Assembly (NCBI RefSeq): GCF_024346975.1
Contig: NZ_AP024886.1
Location: 1,030,536-1,094,535 of the forward strand
DNA length: 64,000 bases
DNA from: Vibrio neonatus
Lineage (GTDB): Bacteria > Pseudomonadota > Gammaproteobacteria > Enterobacterales > Vibrionaceae
Direction of reading: 5' to 3'
Of this stretch, positions 39,769-47,953 are shown piece by piece. Positions within the stretch are counted from its first letter, which is position 1. Each line of letters begins with the position of its first letter. Both the position numbers and the translations under genes were made by a program. The notes beneath the pieces are model-generated. The model was not told the DNA's origin. It worked only from the letters and a program-made list of their open reading frames with translations, and ran no database searches.

Positions 39769-39791
39769 GCAAATTTCAAGACCTGACCCCG
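39769..39791. repeat. RAYT-associated repeat, copy 1
   Basis: GCAAATTTCAAGACCTG followed by ACCCCG. It is identical over 23 bases to copy 3 (43156-43178) and close to copy 2 (42109-42131), all in one orientation. Read on the minus strand, it supplies the last codons and the TGA stop of wecA. Confidence 0.92.
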
Positions 39792-40855
39792 CTTTTCCAC
39801 TTTCGAACTATCTTCGCCATCTGAAATGAGTGAGTCATCCAGTAGGTATGGAATAGGAAACAACCGACAATGGTGTAGAACATTACGTATTCTGGTACGT
39901 TGAAGTATTCACCTAGTAGGCCAATGGTTGAGTAAATGATTTGGGTTACGCAAATTACTACTAGTGCTTCGCGTGGGGTGAAGCCGATACGTTGCATAAT
40001 ATGGTGGAAGTGTTCTCGGTCAGGGTGAAAGGGTGAGTGTCCTTTGCGGACGCGGCGGATCATAATGGCCATCATATCAATCAAAGGCACAGCAATTAAC
40101 CAAAGTGCGGTTACCGGTCTAATGACGTAGTGTCCACCCTCGCCTTGTGTTCCGCCGATCAGAACCCAAATTACGGTAAAGCCGATCATCATGCTTCCTG
40201 CATCGCCCATAAATACCTTACGCACTTTACCGAAGTAACCTAGGTTAAATAAAATGAACGGAATTAAGATAACGATAAAGACGACAGTAAAATACGCGGC
40301 ATTAGGAAGATCGTGGCTATAAAAGACAATGCCGAGTGACGCAAACACTACCGTGGTTAATCCACCTAATAGACCATCAATACCATCAACCATATTAAAG
40401 GCATTGATTGCGCCGATTACGGCAAACATAGTAACAACGATGTCAACATAAGGAGGGAACTGCCAAACACCAAAGCCCAGTGCGTTACCGATATGCGACA
40501 GTGTGATACCTGTATAATGAATCATCACCAAAGTTAATAGTGCCTGAATTCCCATGCGTAATTTATAACTAATATCAAAGCGATCATCTAACACCCCGAT
40601 CGCCACCAAGATGGTTAAACAAGTGGCAAAAATTCCTGGGTGCTGCAGTTCGTCAGCATTGATATATAAGAAATACAGCACTGTAATACTAATCGACACT
40701 CCACCAACCAAAGGTACAACACCTTGATGAAGTTTACGTGCATTCGGTTTATCCACTAAGCCTATTGCATACCCTACTTTACGCATGCAATAAAGCACCG
40801 CAAGTGATAAGAAGAAAAACATCGATAGTTCGATGATATACTCAAAAACTGACAT
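39776..40855 (-). CDS. wecA: WecA-type undecaprenyl-phosphate GlcNAc-1-phosphate transferase
   Basis: A 359-aa polytopic transferase with 10-11 helices that starts lipid-linked glycan synthesis. GLVDKPNARKLHQG, the Asp pair in AIGVLDDRFDIS, NAFNMVDGIDGLLGG and the HPDREHFHH loop are intact. I choose the Met at 40855 because the paralogous fragment at 43325 starts at the same place; an extension to 40939 would read through a tandem repeat. The last residues SGVRS and the stop come from the repeat at 39769-39791, replacing a native-like tail (KWNKLE in the remnant). Confidence 0.93.
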   Translation of the reverse strand: MSVFEYIIELSMFFFLSLAVLYCMRKVGYAIGLVDKPNARKLHQGVVPLVGGVSISITVLYFLYINADELQHPGIFATCLTILVAIGVLDDRFDISYKLRMGIQALLTLVMIHYTGITLSHIGNALGFGVWQFPPYVDIVVTMFAVIGAINAFNMVDGIDGLLGGLTTVVFASLGIVFYSHDLPNAAYFTVVFIVILIPFILFNLGYFGKVRKVFMGDAGSMMIGFTVIWVLIGGTQGEGGHYVIRPVTALWLIAVPLIDMMAIMIRRVRKGHSPFHPDREHFHHIMQRIGFTPREALVVICVTQIIYSTIGLLGEYFNVPEYVMFYTIVGCFLFHTYWMTHSFQMAKIVRKWKSGVRS

Positions 40856-41165
40856 GACAGAAAACCTATCGTGAATGATTAAGAAAATGTAAAAAGAAAA
40901 TGTAAAAAGAAAATGTTTTGAAAATAAATGGTATAGCAATTTAAGCTTATGCTGTACCGAAGCACAGTACAGATTATTCCGTAGTTAGAGACAAAAAGTG
41001 GGGTAAACAGTAATTAAAATCAATATTGAATCAGCTACGATAGAGTATCAATCGTTAAAGAGTGGGTTATAGAATTCAAGGGAAAATCACCAATGAAACT
41101 AAGTAATCATTAAGGGCGTATGCAACAAGAATAAAGTGCTAAGCTCTTGCAACGAAAATCTTACT
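40856..41165. other. wecA-galU intergenic region
   Basis: A 310-base region upstream of wecA with a short tandem repeat (40881-40916). No gene was seen; a promoter for wecA may lie here. Confidence 0.5.
40881..40916. repeat. 13-bp tandem repeat in the wecA leader
   Basis: AAGAAAATGTAAA occurs twice in tandem (40881-40893 and 40894-40906) plus a 10-base partial copy, only about 25 bases upstream of the wecA start. Copy number could vary by slippage. Confidence 0.9.
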
Positions 41166-42032
41166 TTAAACTTTCTTGGTAGAAGAACGGTCAATTTTTA
41201 CTTTACTGCCTTTTAAGTAAACATTCTGGTAGCAATAGTTAGTCGCTTCGATATACCCTTCTACACTTCCACAATCAAAACGCTTACCTTTGAATTTATA
41301 CGCAATCACGCAACCACTTTTCGCTTGCTCTAACAATGCATCGGTGATTTGGATCTCCCCGCCTTTACCGGGCTTAGTATCTTGCAAAATATCAAAGATA
41401 TCAGGAGTTAAAATATAACGACCAATAATAGCTAGATTACTCGGCGCTGTACCTTGCTCTGGTTTTTCTACCATGTCGGTAATACGAATTAAGTCATCAC
41501 TTAAATGCTCACCCGCAATCACGCCATATTTATGCGTTTCCGATTCAGGCACTTCTTCAACCGCGACAATAGAACAGCGGAACTGACGATATAACGCAGC
41601 CATTTGCGCTAAAACACCTTCCTGCTCACTGATACACAAGTCATCTGCCAAAACCACCGCAAAAGGATTGTCGCCCACCAATTCTTTGCCGGTTAAGATT
41701 GCATGCCCTAACCCTTTCATCTCGCGTTGGCGGATAAATGTATACTGCGCAGAATCAATCAAAGAACGAATATCATCTAATAGAGGTTCTTTGTTGGTAC
41801 CTTGAATTTGATGCTCTAACTCATAGTTCTTATCAAAGTGATCCATAAGTGAGCTTTTACCACGGCCTGTAACAACAGCCATGCTAGACATACCCGCTTG
41901 AATAGCTTCATCAACACCGTATTCAATAAGGGGTTTATTGACTATAGGCATCATTTCTTTTGGCATTGATTTTGTGGCAGGTAAAAAACGCGTGCCATAG
42001 CCAGCAGCAGGGAATAGACAGTGTTTACTCAT
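41166..42032 (-). CDS. galU: UTP-glucose-1-phosphate uridylyltransferase GalU
   Basis: A 288-aa nucleotidyltransferase producing UDP-glucose. The N-terminal pyrophosphorylase motif FPAAGYGTRFLPATKSMPKE, the NKPLIEYGVDEA substrate segment, FAVVLADDLC and KGKRFDCGSVEGYIEA are conserved. I choose the Met at 42032 (MSKHCLFPAAG), the family N-terminus, over 42074. It supplies UDP-glucose for ugd. Confidence 0.95.
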   Translation of the reverse strand: MSKHCLFPAAGYGTRFLPATKSMPKEMMPIVNKPLIEYGVDEAIQAGMSSMAVVTGRGKSSLMDHFDKNYELEHQIQGTNKEPLLDDIRSLIDSAQYTFIRQREMKGLGHAILTGKELVGDNPFAVVLADDLCISEQEGVLAQMAALYRQFRCSIVAVEEVPESETHKYGVIAGEHLSDDLIRITDMVEKPEQGTAPSNLAIIGRYILTPDIFDILQDTKPGKGGEIQITDALLEQAKSGCVIAYKFKGKRFDCGSVEGYIEATNYCYQNVYLKGSKVKIDRSSTKKV

Positions 42033-42099
42033 TTTATTATCTTTAATTAATTGGAAATAAGGAGTATGTATCAATTGCCGGGGATTAACCCTAAGCTAA

Positions 42100-42117
42100 A
42101 ATTTGCGTGCAAATTTC
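42100..42117. repeat. Palindrome at the RAYT 3' end
   Basis: AAATTTGC-GT-GCAAATTT, an 18-base near-perfect palindrome overlapping repeat copy 2. RAYT proteins act on hairpin-forming repeats, so this is a candidate substrate arm. Confidence 0.7.
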
Positions 42118-42131
42118 AAGACCTGCCTCCG
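42109..42131. repeat. RAYT-associated repeat, copy 2 (variant)
   Basis: GCAAATTTCAAGACCTG followed by CCTCCG, in the same orientation as copies 1 and 3. On the minus strand it encodes the final residues and TGA stop of the RAYT gene. Confidence 0.88.
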
Positions 42132-42952
42132 TGTTGATTTCGTACAATGCGACTTACTATTGAGCAATGCACATTAAAATAATTTGCTATTTGTTTGAGC
42201 GTGTAACCACCAGAACGATACGCAAGAGACATCGCTTCGGAACGATTAGACGCCAATGCTTCATAAGTGGGCAAGGGTTTTGGTTTAGATCGTCGTTGTT
42301 TTAATGGCACTTCTTGAAGGTCGCATTGTAATTTGTCATGCAGTGCTTGGTGCGTTTGCACAAAATGGTCACTGCCGAGAAAAACTTGATGTTGCAAGTG
42401 TTGCCAAATATTAACACCCCTACCATTAGCAACGAACTGTATATACTCTTTTATGGCGACCTTTCTATTTCTAGAAAAATGGCATAACAAAGCATCCGTT
42501 GCCAACCAATCCGGTGACTCTAAATTGCCAAGCATATGATGCCAACTAGACCACTGCCATTCATCTAAATTCTCAACCATTTTTGCCCGTAAAGGATTGA
42601 GAACAATATAACGACAGAGTTCGAGTAAATAGTTTTCTTTATCAACCAAGATTGCTTTGTAGCGCCCTTGAAACAAGTGTCCCACCCGTTTGTGCTTGCG
42701 ATTGATGGATTGAGTAAATACACCATTTAAGTGACGCATACCCTGACTTAAATTACCGTCTGGCGTTTCAAGCAAGAGATGATAATGGTTACTCATCAAA
42801 CAGTAAGCATGTACTACCCAGTTGTAATGCTCACAAACTTGCCCTAGAACATCCAAAAATAACTCAAAGTCCTCGTCGCTAGCATAAATACACTTTCGTT
42901 CATTACCTCGTGAGGTTATATGATACAACGCCCCTGAAAACTCTAATCGCAA
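42116..42952 (-). CDS. REP-associated tyrosine transposase (RAYT), possibly disabled
   Basis: Y1/IS200-like HUH transposase of the TnpA_REP group, 278 aa. FSGALYHITSRGNERK, the HUH motif in CLMSNHYHLLLET, KRVGHLFQGRYKAILV and the helix RYIVLNPLRAKMV (candidate catalytic Tyr) are present. A C-terminal HTH (YTLKQIANYFNVHCSIVSRIVR) is added. Only a TTG at 42952 gives an open start. Upstream in frame lies ATG-AGT-TGA-CCA (42964 down), so the family N-terminus M-S-R-P-L-R-L-E-F appears to have a nonsense codon at position 3. Related repeats flank the gene at 42109 and 43156. Confidence 0.85.
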   Translation of the reverse strand: MRLEFSGALYHITSRGNERKCIYASDEDFELFLDVLGQVCEHYNWVVHAYCLMSNHYHLLLETPDGNLSQGMRHLNGVFTQSINRKHKRVGHLFQGRYKAILVDKENYLLELCRYIVLNPLRAKMVENLDEWQWSSWHHMLGNLESPDWLATDALLCHFSRNRKVAIKEYIQFVANGRGVNIWQHLQHQVFLGSDHFVQTHQALHDKLQCDLQEVPLKQRRSKPKPLPTYEALASNRSEAMSLAYRSGGYTLKQIANYFNVHCSIVSRIVRNQHGGRS

Positions 42953-43155
42953 TGGTCAACTCATGATTCCATTCCAAGTGAAACAGCAAAACATGAAGTT
43001 AACTATTACTCAAAACAAAACGATATTAATCACAACATCACTCAATTACGACCAGCCTCGCACTAAATCAACCGAAAAACGACATAAAACCGATTACAAA
43101 AACCACACTAAATAAAAAAGACCAAACCTCGCTATTACCCACACTTATTACACGT

Positions 43156-43178
43156 GCAAATTTCAAGACCTGACCCCG
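43156..43178. repeat. RAYT-associated repeat, copy 3
   Basis: The same 23 bases as copy 1 (GCAAATTTCAAGACCTG plus ACCCCG) in the same orientation. It directly abuts the 3' side of the truncated wecA copy and lies about 190 bases upstream of the RAYT gene. Confidence 0.92.
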
Positions 43179-43325
43179 TTATTCCTTGCTACCCTGATGG
43201 AGCTTGCGCGCATTGGGTTTATCAACCAAACCTATTGCGTAGCCAACTTTACGCATGCAATACAGCACGGCAAGCGACAAAAAGAAGAACATGGACAGTT
43301 CTATTAGATAGTCAAAAAAAGACAT
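43179..43325 (-). pseudogene. 5' fragment of an older wecA copy
   Basis: Encodes 48 residues starting MSFFDYLIELSMFFF and ending KPNARKLHQG-SKE-stop, close to the N-terminus of the intact WecA (MSVFEYIIELSMFFF onwards). Similarity ends after HQG, and repeat copy 3 begins directly after the stop. The reading frame is clean, so loss was recent or the fragment is still translated. Its 3' counterpart lies at 39516-39705. Confidence 0.92.
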
Positions 43326-43700
43326 GAATAAAGCCTAATACGAGTTGAATATGTACGTGTCTAGCCAACACGCTTAAATAGAATAAGGTTTATAGTTTTC
43401 TGCCAGCGTAATGATTTAAAGAACATTTGGCATTTAGAGTTTGAACGTTTATCGCTGAAGCCCCTAACTGAACAACTCTGCAGATTACCGTTGTTCTGTG
43501 TCACAGATATGACTATAGGGTTTAGAATAGCAATTAAAAAATGTGTCTCAGTTTGGTCTCACCCTGAGACACATATTGTTGTAAGCAAATGAATTATCGA
43601 ATTAAAAAAGGAACGCCAACGATCATCCCAATAGGGCACACGATTCAATGGCTTATACGAAAAGACAAGCTTTCTCTCTGTGAGTTTGCCGCGGCCTTGA
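43326..43700. other. Intergenic region with operon terminator
   Basis: A 375-base region between the capsule-like operon end and the wecA fragment. It contains the terminator at 43535-43574 and probably the promoter that once served the older wecA. No convincing gene. Confidence 0.5.
43535..43574 (-). terminator. Terminator of the wza-led operon
   Basis: A perfect 11-bp stem ATGTGTCTCAG / CTGAGACACAT with a 12-base loop. The minus strand continues TTTTTTAATTG. It lies about 125 bases after the last glycosyltransferase stop. Confidence 0.93.
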
Positions 43701-44918
43701 TTAGCGACTCTTTTGTTTGTGACTTAAGGCACTAACAATAGAGTTTGCGATATTTCCAACTGCAAATTCTTTTCCTAATAGCTCGTAGCCAGAAGCACCA
43801 ATACGTTTCCTTAACTCGGCATCACTTTGCAACTTGCTTGCATTTTCAAAGAAAGTATCATCGTCACCGTTAACGCTAATCAACCCAGCATGATTTTCAT
43901 TCACCAAATCCATTAGATCATTTCCTTTATTGACACTGCCTAAGATGGGGAGTGACTGAACCATATATCCTAATAACTTACCAGGAAAATTATGTGCACT
44001 ATGCTGAGATGACAGTGAGAATAATCCAACATCGACTTGAGCTAAAATATCTTTGAATTGATCTTGGGAAACAGAAGGCAGATAAGAGCAATTGTTCAAC
44101 TCCCAATCTTTAATCAAGTCATTCACTAACTTGACTTCATCACCCTGTCCTACAAAAAGGAAGTGCGCCTTGTCGAAGCATTGCATGGCTCTCGCTAAAC
44201 GCATTAGATTGGCCATATCCTGAGCATGACCAATATTCCCCCCGTAGAAGTAGATTACTTCATCGTCTATCCCTAATCGCTTTCTCAAGTGATCTTCTTT
44301 TCCAGAGAGCTTATGAGGTAACAGATTAGCCCAGTTGCGCAGTATCGCAGTTGGGTATTGCAACCCCGTATTGGAATTGAATATCTCTAGGTTTTTCTCG
44401 GACATAACACCAATAGTATCTGCTTGACGATAAGACACTGATTCAAAGAACCTAAAGTAACGTTCTATTAAAGAGCCTTCTTTCATCAAACCCGAATCAA
44501 TAGCCCATTGAGGAAAGAAATCACGCAAGACAAGGTAACTATTGCACTGGCAACGTTTTTTCAGTTTTGATACCAACGATCCAAAGAAAATTGATGGAGA
44601 ATAGTAAACAACCCCATCAAATGTATCTTTATCGATTTTTCCTTGAATTGCACTCCAAGATCTAAAAGACAGCAACGTTTCATTAATCGCTCGCTTAATC
44701 TTTGGAACATCCTTGATTTCGCCAGAAAAGAAACGCCAAACTACAATACCATCTAAATGATCTTCTATAAGTGCTGATTCATGTTTTTCGAAGTGAGGCG
44801 TGATAACTGTTACTTCATGTCCTTGACTTATTAACTCTAAACCAAGTTCATGAAACATTTTGGCTGCCACACGTGTGCTGTGTGGCAGGTAGTCATCAAT
44901 AATTAACGCTAGGTGCAT
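43701..44918 (-). CDS. WbuB-like family 4 glycosyltransferase
   Basis: GT-B transferase of 405 aa. The opening HLALIIDDYLPHSTRVAAKMFHEL and the central YFYGGNIGHAQDMANLMRLA match WbuB-type transferases, which in E. coli and Pseudomonas clusters add L-FucNAc or L-QuiNAc. That fits the three preceding sugar-synthesis genes. The ATG at 44918 overlaps the 2-epimerase stop (TAATG), with GGAAGAA upstream; a TTG at 44933 is less likely. It is the last gene before a strong terminator. Confidence 0.88.
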   Translation of the reverse strand: MHLALIIDDYLPHSTRVAAKMFHELGLELISQGHEVTVITPHFEKHESALIEDHLDGIVVWRFFSGEIKDVPKIKRAINETLLSFRSWSAIQGKIDKDTFDGVVYYSPSIFFGSLVSKLKKRCQCNSYLVLRDFFPQWAIDSGLMKEGSLIERYFRFFESVSYRQADTIGVMSEKNLEIFNSNTGLQYPTAILRNWANLLPHKLSGKEDHLRKRLGIDDEVIYFYGGNIGHAQDMANLMRLARAMQCFDKAHFLFVGQGDEVKLVNDLIKDWELNNCSYLPSVSQDQFKDILAQVDVGLFSLSSQHSAHNFPGKLLGYMVQSLPILGSVNKGNDLMDLVNENHAGLISVNGDDDTFFENASKLQSDAELRKRIGASGYELLGKEFAVGNIANSIVSALSHKQKSR

Positions 44919-46048
44919 TACTGTTTCTTCCAAACAACGCGGTTAACATAGTCGGTGTAGCTTAGAATTGTACGAAGTACCTTGTCAGAAACATTTGGTG
45001 CACTATAATCAGCGACTTTGTTCAACAAACGATCTTCGCCTCTTGGTTGATCCTCCAAGATTTCAATCGCTTGTAGAATTCGCTCTACACTCATCCCTGT
45101 AAACATCACAGCCCCCTCTTCAAACCCTTCAGGTCGTTCTTGAGCTTCGCGGATATTAATAGCAGGGAAGTTTAAAATCGAAGACTCTTCCGTAATCGTG
45201 CCACTATCACTTAAAACGACTTTCGCTTCTCTCTGCAGACGGATGTAATCACTGAAACCTAGCGGCTTCATCAAGCGAACTAAAGGATGGAACTCTAGAT
45301 TTAGTAGCTCAATCTTCTTACGCGTTCTTGGGTGAGTGGAAACAATAATAGGTAGATTATACTTTTCAGCAATCGTATTCAGCGCTAACACATAGTTGTT
45401 AATATTACGCTCAGAATCGACATTTTCTTCACGATGAACACTAACTAAAAAGTAACCTTCACTCTTAAGTTCTAGGCGCTCTAACACATCAGATTGTGAG
45501 ATTTTATTTTCGTAGTGAATCAAAACCTCATCCATTGGGCTACCTGTTTTTACGATGAAGTCAGGGCTAATACCCTCACGTAACAGATAGTCACGAGCAA
45601 TGTCGCTATATGGCATGTTTACATCAGAAGTATGATCGACAATCTTTCGGTTTATCTCTTCTGGAACACGTAAATCAAAACATCGGTTACCCGCTTCCAT
45701 ATGGAAAATAGGAATCTTCTTACGCTTAGCTGATATAGCAGAGAGCGCACTGTTAGTATCACCCAGAATCAACATAGCTTCAGGCTGAATTTCCTCAAAC
45801 ATCTTATCTGACTTACTAATAACCTGAGCCATAGTTTCAGCAGCAGTACCGCCAGCACACTCTAAAAATACATCAGGAGAACGGATACCAAGATCATCAA
45901 AAAAGATTTGGTTTAATTCATAGTCATAGTTTTGACCAGTGTGAACTAACGTATGGTCAGTGTATTCATCCAACTTAGCTATTATACGTGAAAGACGAAT
46001 GATTTCTGGGCGAGTGCCTACGACGGTTACTACTTTTAATTTACTCAT
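44918..46048 (-). CDS. UDP-N-acetyl sugar 2-epimerase (WbvD/FnlC type)
   Basis: Non-hydrolysing 2-epimerase fold of 376 aa (WecB family). VVTVVGTRPEIIRLSRII, HTGQNYDYELNQIFFDDL, ILGDTNSALSA, HMEAGNRCFDLRVPEEINRK and SDSGTITEESS are conserved. In this gene order it probably converts UDP-L-RhaNAc to UDP-L-QuiNAc (WbvD) or performs the equivalent step for L-FucNAc (FnlC/WbjD). It overlaps the preceding gene by 8 bases and the following one by 1. Confidence 0.9.
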   Translation of the reverse strand: MSKLKVVTVVGTRPEIIRLSRIIAKLDEYTDHTLVHTGQNYDYELNQIFFDDLGIRSPDVFLECAGGTAAETMAQVISKSDKMFEEIQPEAMLILGDTNSALSAISAKRKKIPIFHMEAGNRCFDLRVPEEINRKIVDHTSDVNMPYSDIARDYLLREGISPDFIVKTGSPMDEVLIHYENKISQSDVLERLELKSEGYFLVSVHREENVDSERNINNYVLALNTIAEKYNLPIIVSTHPRTRKKIELLNLEFHPLVRLMKPLGFSDYIRLQREAKVVLSDSGTITEESSILNFPAINIREAQERPEGFEEGAVMFTGMSVERILQAIEILEDQPRGEDRLLNKVADYSAPNVSDKVLRTILSYTDYVNRVVWKKQ

Positions 46049-46913
46049 AGTTATATCTCTTAGTGTAATCGCTGTGCATGAATGCTACCAACTCATCCCA
46101 AGATGGTGGTACGAAGCCCGTTTCATCCCGAAATTTTGATGAATTAAGTGAGCGGTCAATGACAAAGTCTTCAAACTTCTCAATTTCAATCTGCTTATTG
46201 TAGACATCAGCAACTTTTGAGATCAAAGAGTACTTGTCGATAGGATCTACAGATAATTGATACAGGCCAGAGAGAGATGCATTAGGAAGTACATAATCTG
46301 CAAGAACTTTTGCAACATAGGCCGTTGGCAGGCCAGAGAATACTGCTTTGGAGAACCCTCTAACAGAATCGTTTTGACTTAAGAACCAGTCTACTAAGCT
46401 AACTGAAGATTTAAGCTCATGACCGATAATTGAAGTACGCAGAGTTACGTGCTCGCCGTAATCTACTTCACCAAGACATTTAGATTTACCATAAAGATCT
46501 GTTGCAGTTGGTAAATCAGACTCTAGATAATTACCCACTTTACCATCAAATACGCAGTCTGTTGAAAAGTGAATTAAGCGAGCGTCAATAGTATCGCAAA
46601 GGTGTGCAATTTTATGAGGAAATAGCGCATTGATCTCAATGGCTTCAACGTGCTGCTTAGAAACAACGTGCTGCTTGATAAGGCCAATACAGTTTATTAC
46701 AACGTCAGGTTTTATGTCTAAAGCCGCCATTTCCAAAGTAGCGAAATCTTTCACGTCAACATTAGTAATCAGTTTATCTGTTGATGGGAAGAAATGCTCC
46801 ACCCCATTAACGCTGCGAACTGTGCCATACACATCGAGATTTGATAATTCGGATAAATTGGAAAAGATGCTATAACCCAGCATCCCTGTCGTTCCAATAA
46901 CAAGAACTTTCAC
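46041..46913 (-). CDS. RmlD-like 4-keto-sugar reductase (WbvR type)
   Basis: Extended SDR of 290 aa with GTTGMLGYSIF at the N-terminus, the catalytic Thr/Tyr-Lys in FSTDCVFDGKVG and DLYGKSKCLGE. It resembles dTDP-4-dehydrorhamnose reductases and WbvR, which reduces the intermediate to UDP-L-RhaNAc. It lacks the C-terminal cupin found in FnlB/WbjC/CapF of the L-FucNAc pathway (about 370 aa), favouring L-QuiNAc. I choose the GTG at 46913, one base after the upstream stop (TAA-C-GTG), with GAGGG at a good distance. Confidence 0.87.
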   Translation of the reverse strand: MKVLVIGTTGMLGYSIFSNLSELSNLDVYGTVRSVNGVEHFFPSTDKLITNVDVKDFATLEMAALDIKPDVVINCIGLIKQHVVSKQHVEAIEINALFPHKIAHLCDTIDARLIHFSTDCVFDGKVGNYLESDLPTATDLYGKSKCLGEVDYGEHVTLRTSIIGHELKSSVSLVDWFLSQNDSVRGFSKAVFSGLPTAYVAKVLADYVLPNASLSGLYQLSVDPIDKYSLISKVADVYNKQIEIEKFEDFVIDRSLNSSKFRDETGFVPPSWDELVAFMHSDYTKRYNYE

Positions 46914-46914
46914 G

Positions 46915-47952
46915 TTATACACCCTCTGGAACGATAATGTTACCCGCTTCAATTTCACGGATGAAGTCTAGCTTTCTTAGTAGCTGCTTCATGCCTTCAA
47001 CATCAAGACGGTCGGTATTGTCTGAGTTGTAATCCTCAACTTTTGAAAGACCTTTCTCACCTTCTTCAAAATACTTTGAATAGTTTAAGTCGCGATTATC
47101 GGCAGGAATGCGGAAATATTCACCTTGATCTTGCGCAACAAACATCTCTTCACGACTACACAATGCTTCAAATAGTTTTTCGCCATGACGCGTGCCAATA
47201 ACATTCACTTTATGCTCAGGTTTATCTATCATTTCAAGGATTGCTTGTGTGAGTACTTCAATCGTTGCGGCGGGTGCTTTCTGGACAAAAATATCGCCAT
47301 TTTGACCATAAGTAAATGCATGTAATACTAAATCAACGGCATCATCAAGCGTCATCATAAAACGCGTCATGGTCGGGTCTGTAAGGGTAATTGGTGTATC
47401 TTCGATAATTTGACGAATAAACAGCGGGATAACACTGCCGCGAGAAGCCATCACATTGCCATAACGCGTACCACAAATCACCGTGTTTGTGCCTTCTAAG
47501 TTGCGACTTTTAGCAACAACCACTTTTTCCATCATCGCTTTAGAGATACCCATTGCATTGATTGGGTAAACAGCCTTATCCGTGCTTAAACAAACAACCC
47601 GGCTAACACCATGAAAAATTGCAGACTCTAATACATTCTCAGTACCAAAAACATTCGTTTTAACGGCTTCTAGCGGATAAAATTCGCAAGATGGTACCTG
47701 TTTTAATGCTGCAGCATGGAACACATAATCCACACCGCGCATCGCAGTTGCGATACTCTGTGGGTCTCGAACATCACCGATGTAAAACTTTAGTTTGTCG
47801 TTGTTAAAAGCTTTACGCATATCGTCTTGCTTTTTCTCATCACGAGAAAAAATACGAATTTCTTGGATATCGGATTCTAAGAAGCGACGTAATACTGCGT
47901 TGCCAAAAGACCCAGTACCTCCAGTGATTAATAGAGTTTTACCTTTAAACAT
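46915..47952 (-). CDS. UDP-GlcNAc 4,6-dehydratase/5-epimerase (WbvB/FnlA type)
   Basis: SDR enzyme of 345 aa. TGGTGSFGNAVLRRFL, RIFSRDEKKQDDMR, the catalytic set STDKAVYPINAMGISKAMMEK and GTRYGNVMASRGSVIPLF match FnlA/WbjB/CapE. It makes the C5-epimerised 4-keto intermediate from UDP-D-GlcNAc. It leads a tightly packed block with a reductase and a 2-epimerase. The AGGACA element precedes the ATG. Confidence 0.92.
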   Translation of the reverse strand: MFKGKTLLITGGTGSFGNAVLRRFLESDIQEIRIFSRDEKKQDDMRKAFNNDKLKFYIGDVRDPQSIATAMRGVDYVFHAAALKQVPSCEFYPLEAVKTNVFGTENVLESAIFHGVSRVVCLSTDKAVYPINAMGISKAMMEKVVVAKSRNLEGTNTVICGTRYGNVMASRGSVIPLFIRQIIEDTPITLTDPTMTRFMMTLDDAVDLVLHAFTYGQNGDIFVQKAPAATIEVLTQAILEMIDKPEHKVNVIGTRHGEKLFEALCSREEMFVAQDQGEYFRIPADNRDLNYSKYFEEGEKGLSKVEDYNSDNTDRLDVEGMKQLLRKLDFIREIEAGNIIVPEGV

Positions 47953-47953
47953 T

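Noticed and set aside
40881..40916. Possible CRISPR repeat
   Set aside because: The units are only 13 bases, contiguous and without spacers; no cas gene is present.
40856..40939. N-terminal extension of WecA
   Set aside because: It is formed by the AT-rich tandem repeat, and the paralogous fragment starts at the same Met as chosen (40855).
43589..43735. A 48-codon plus-strand frame starting MNYRIKKGTPTIIP
   Set aside because: It overlaps the conserved 3' end of the glycosyltransferase on the other strand, has no clear ribosome site and matches no family I know.
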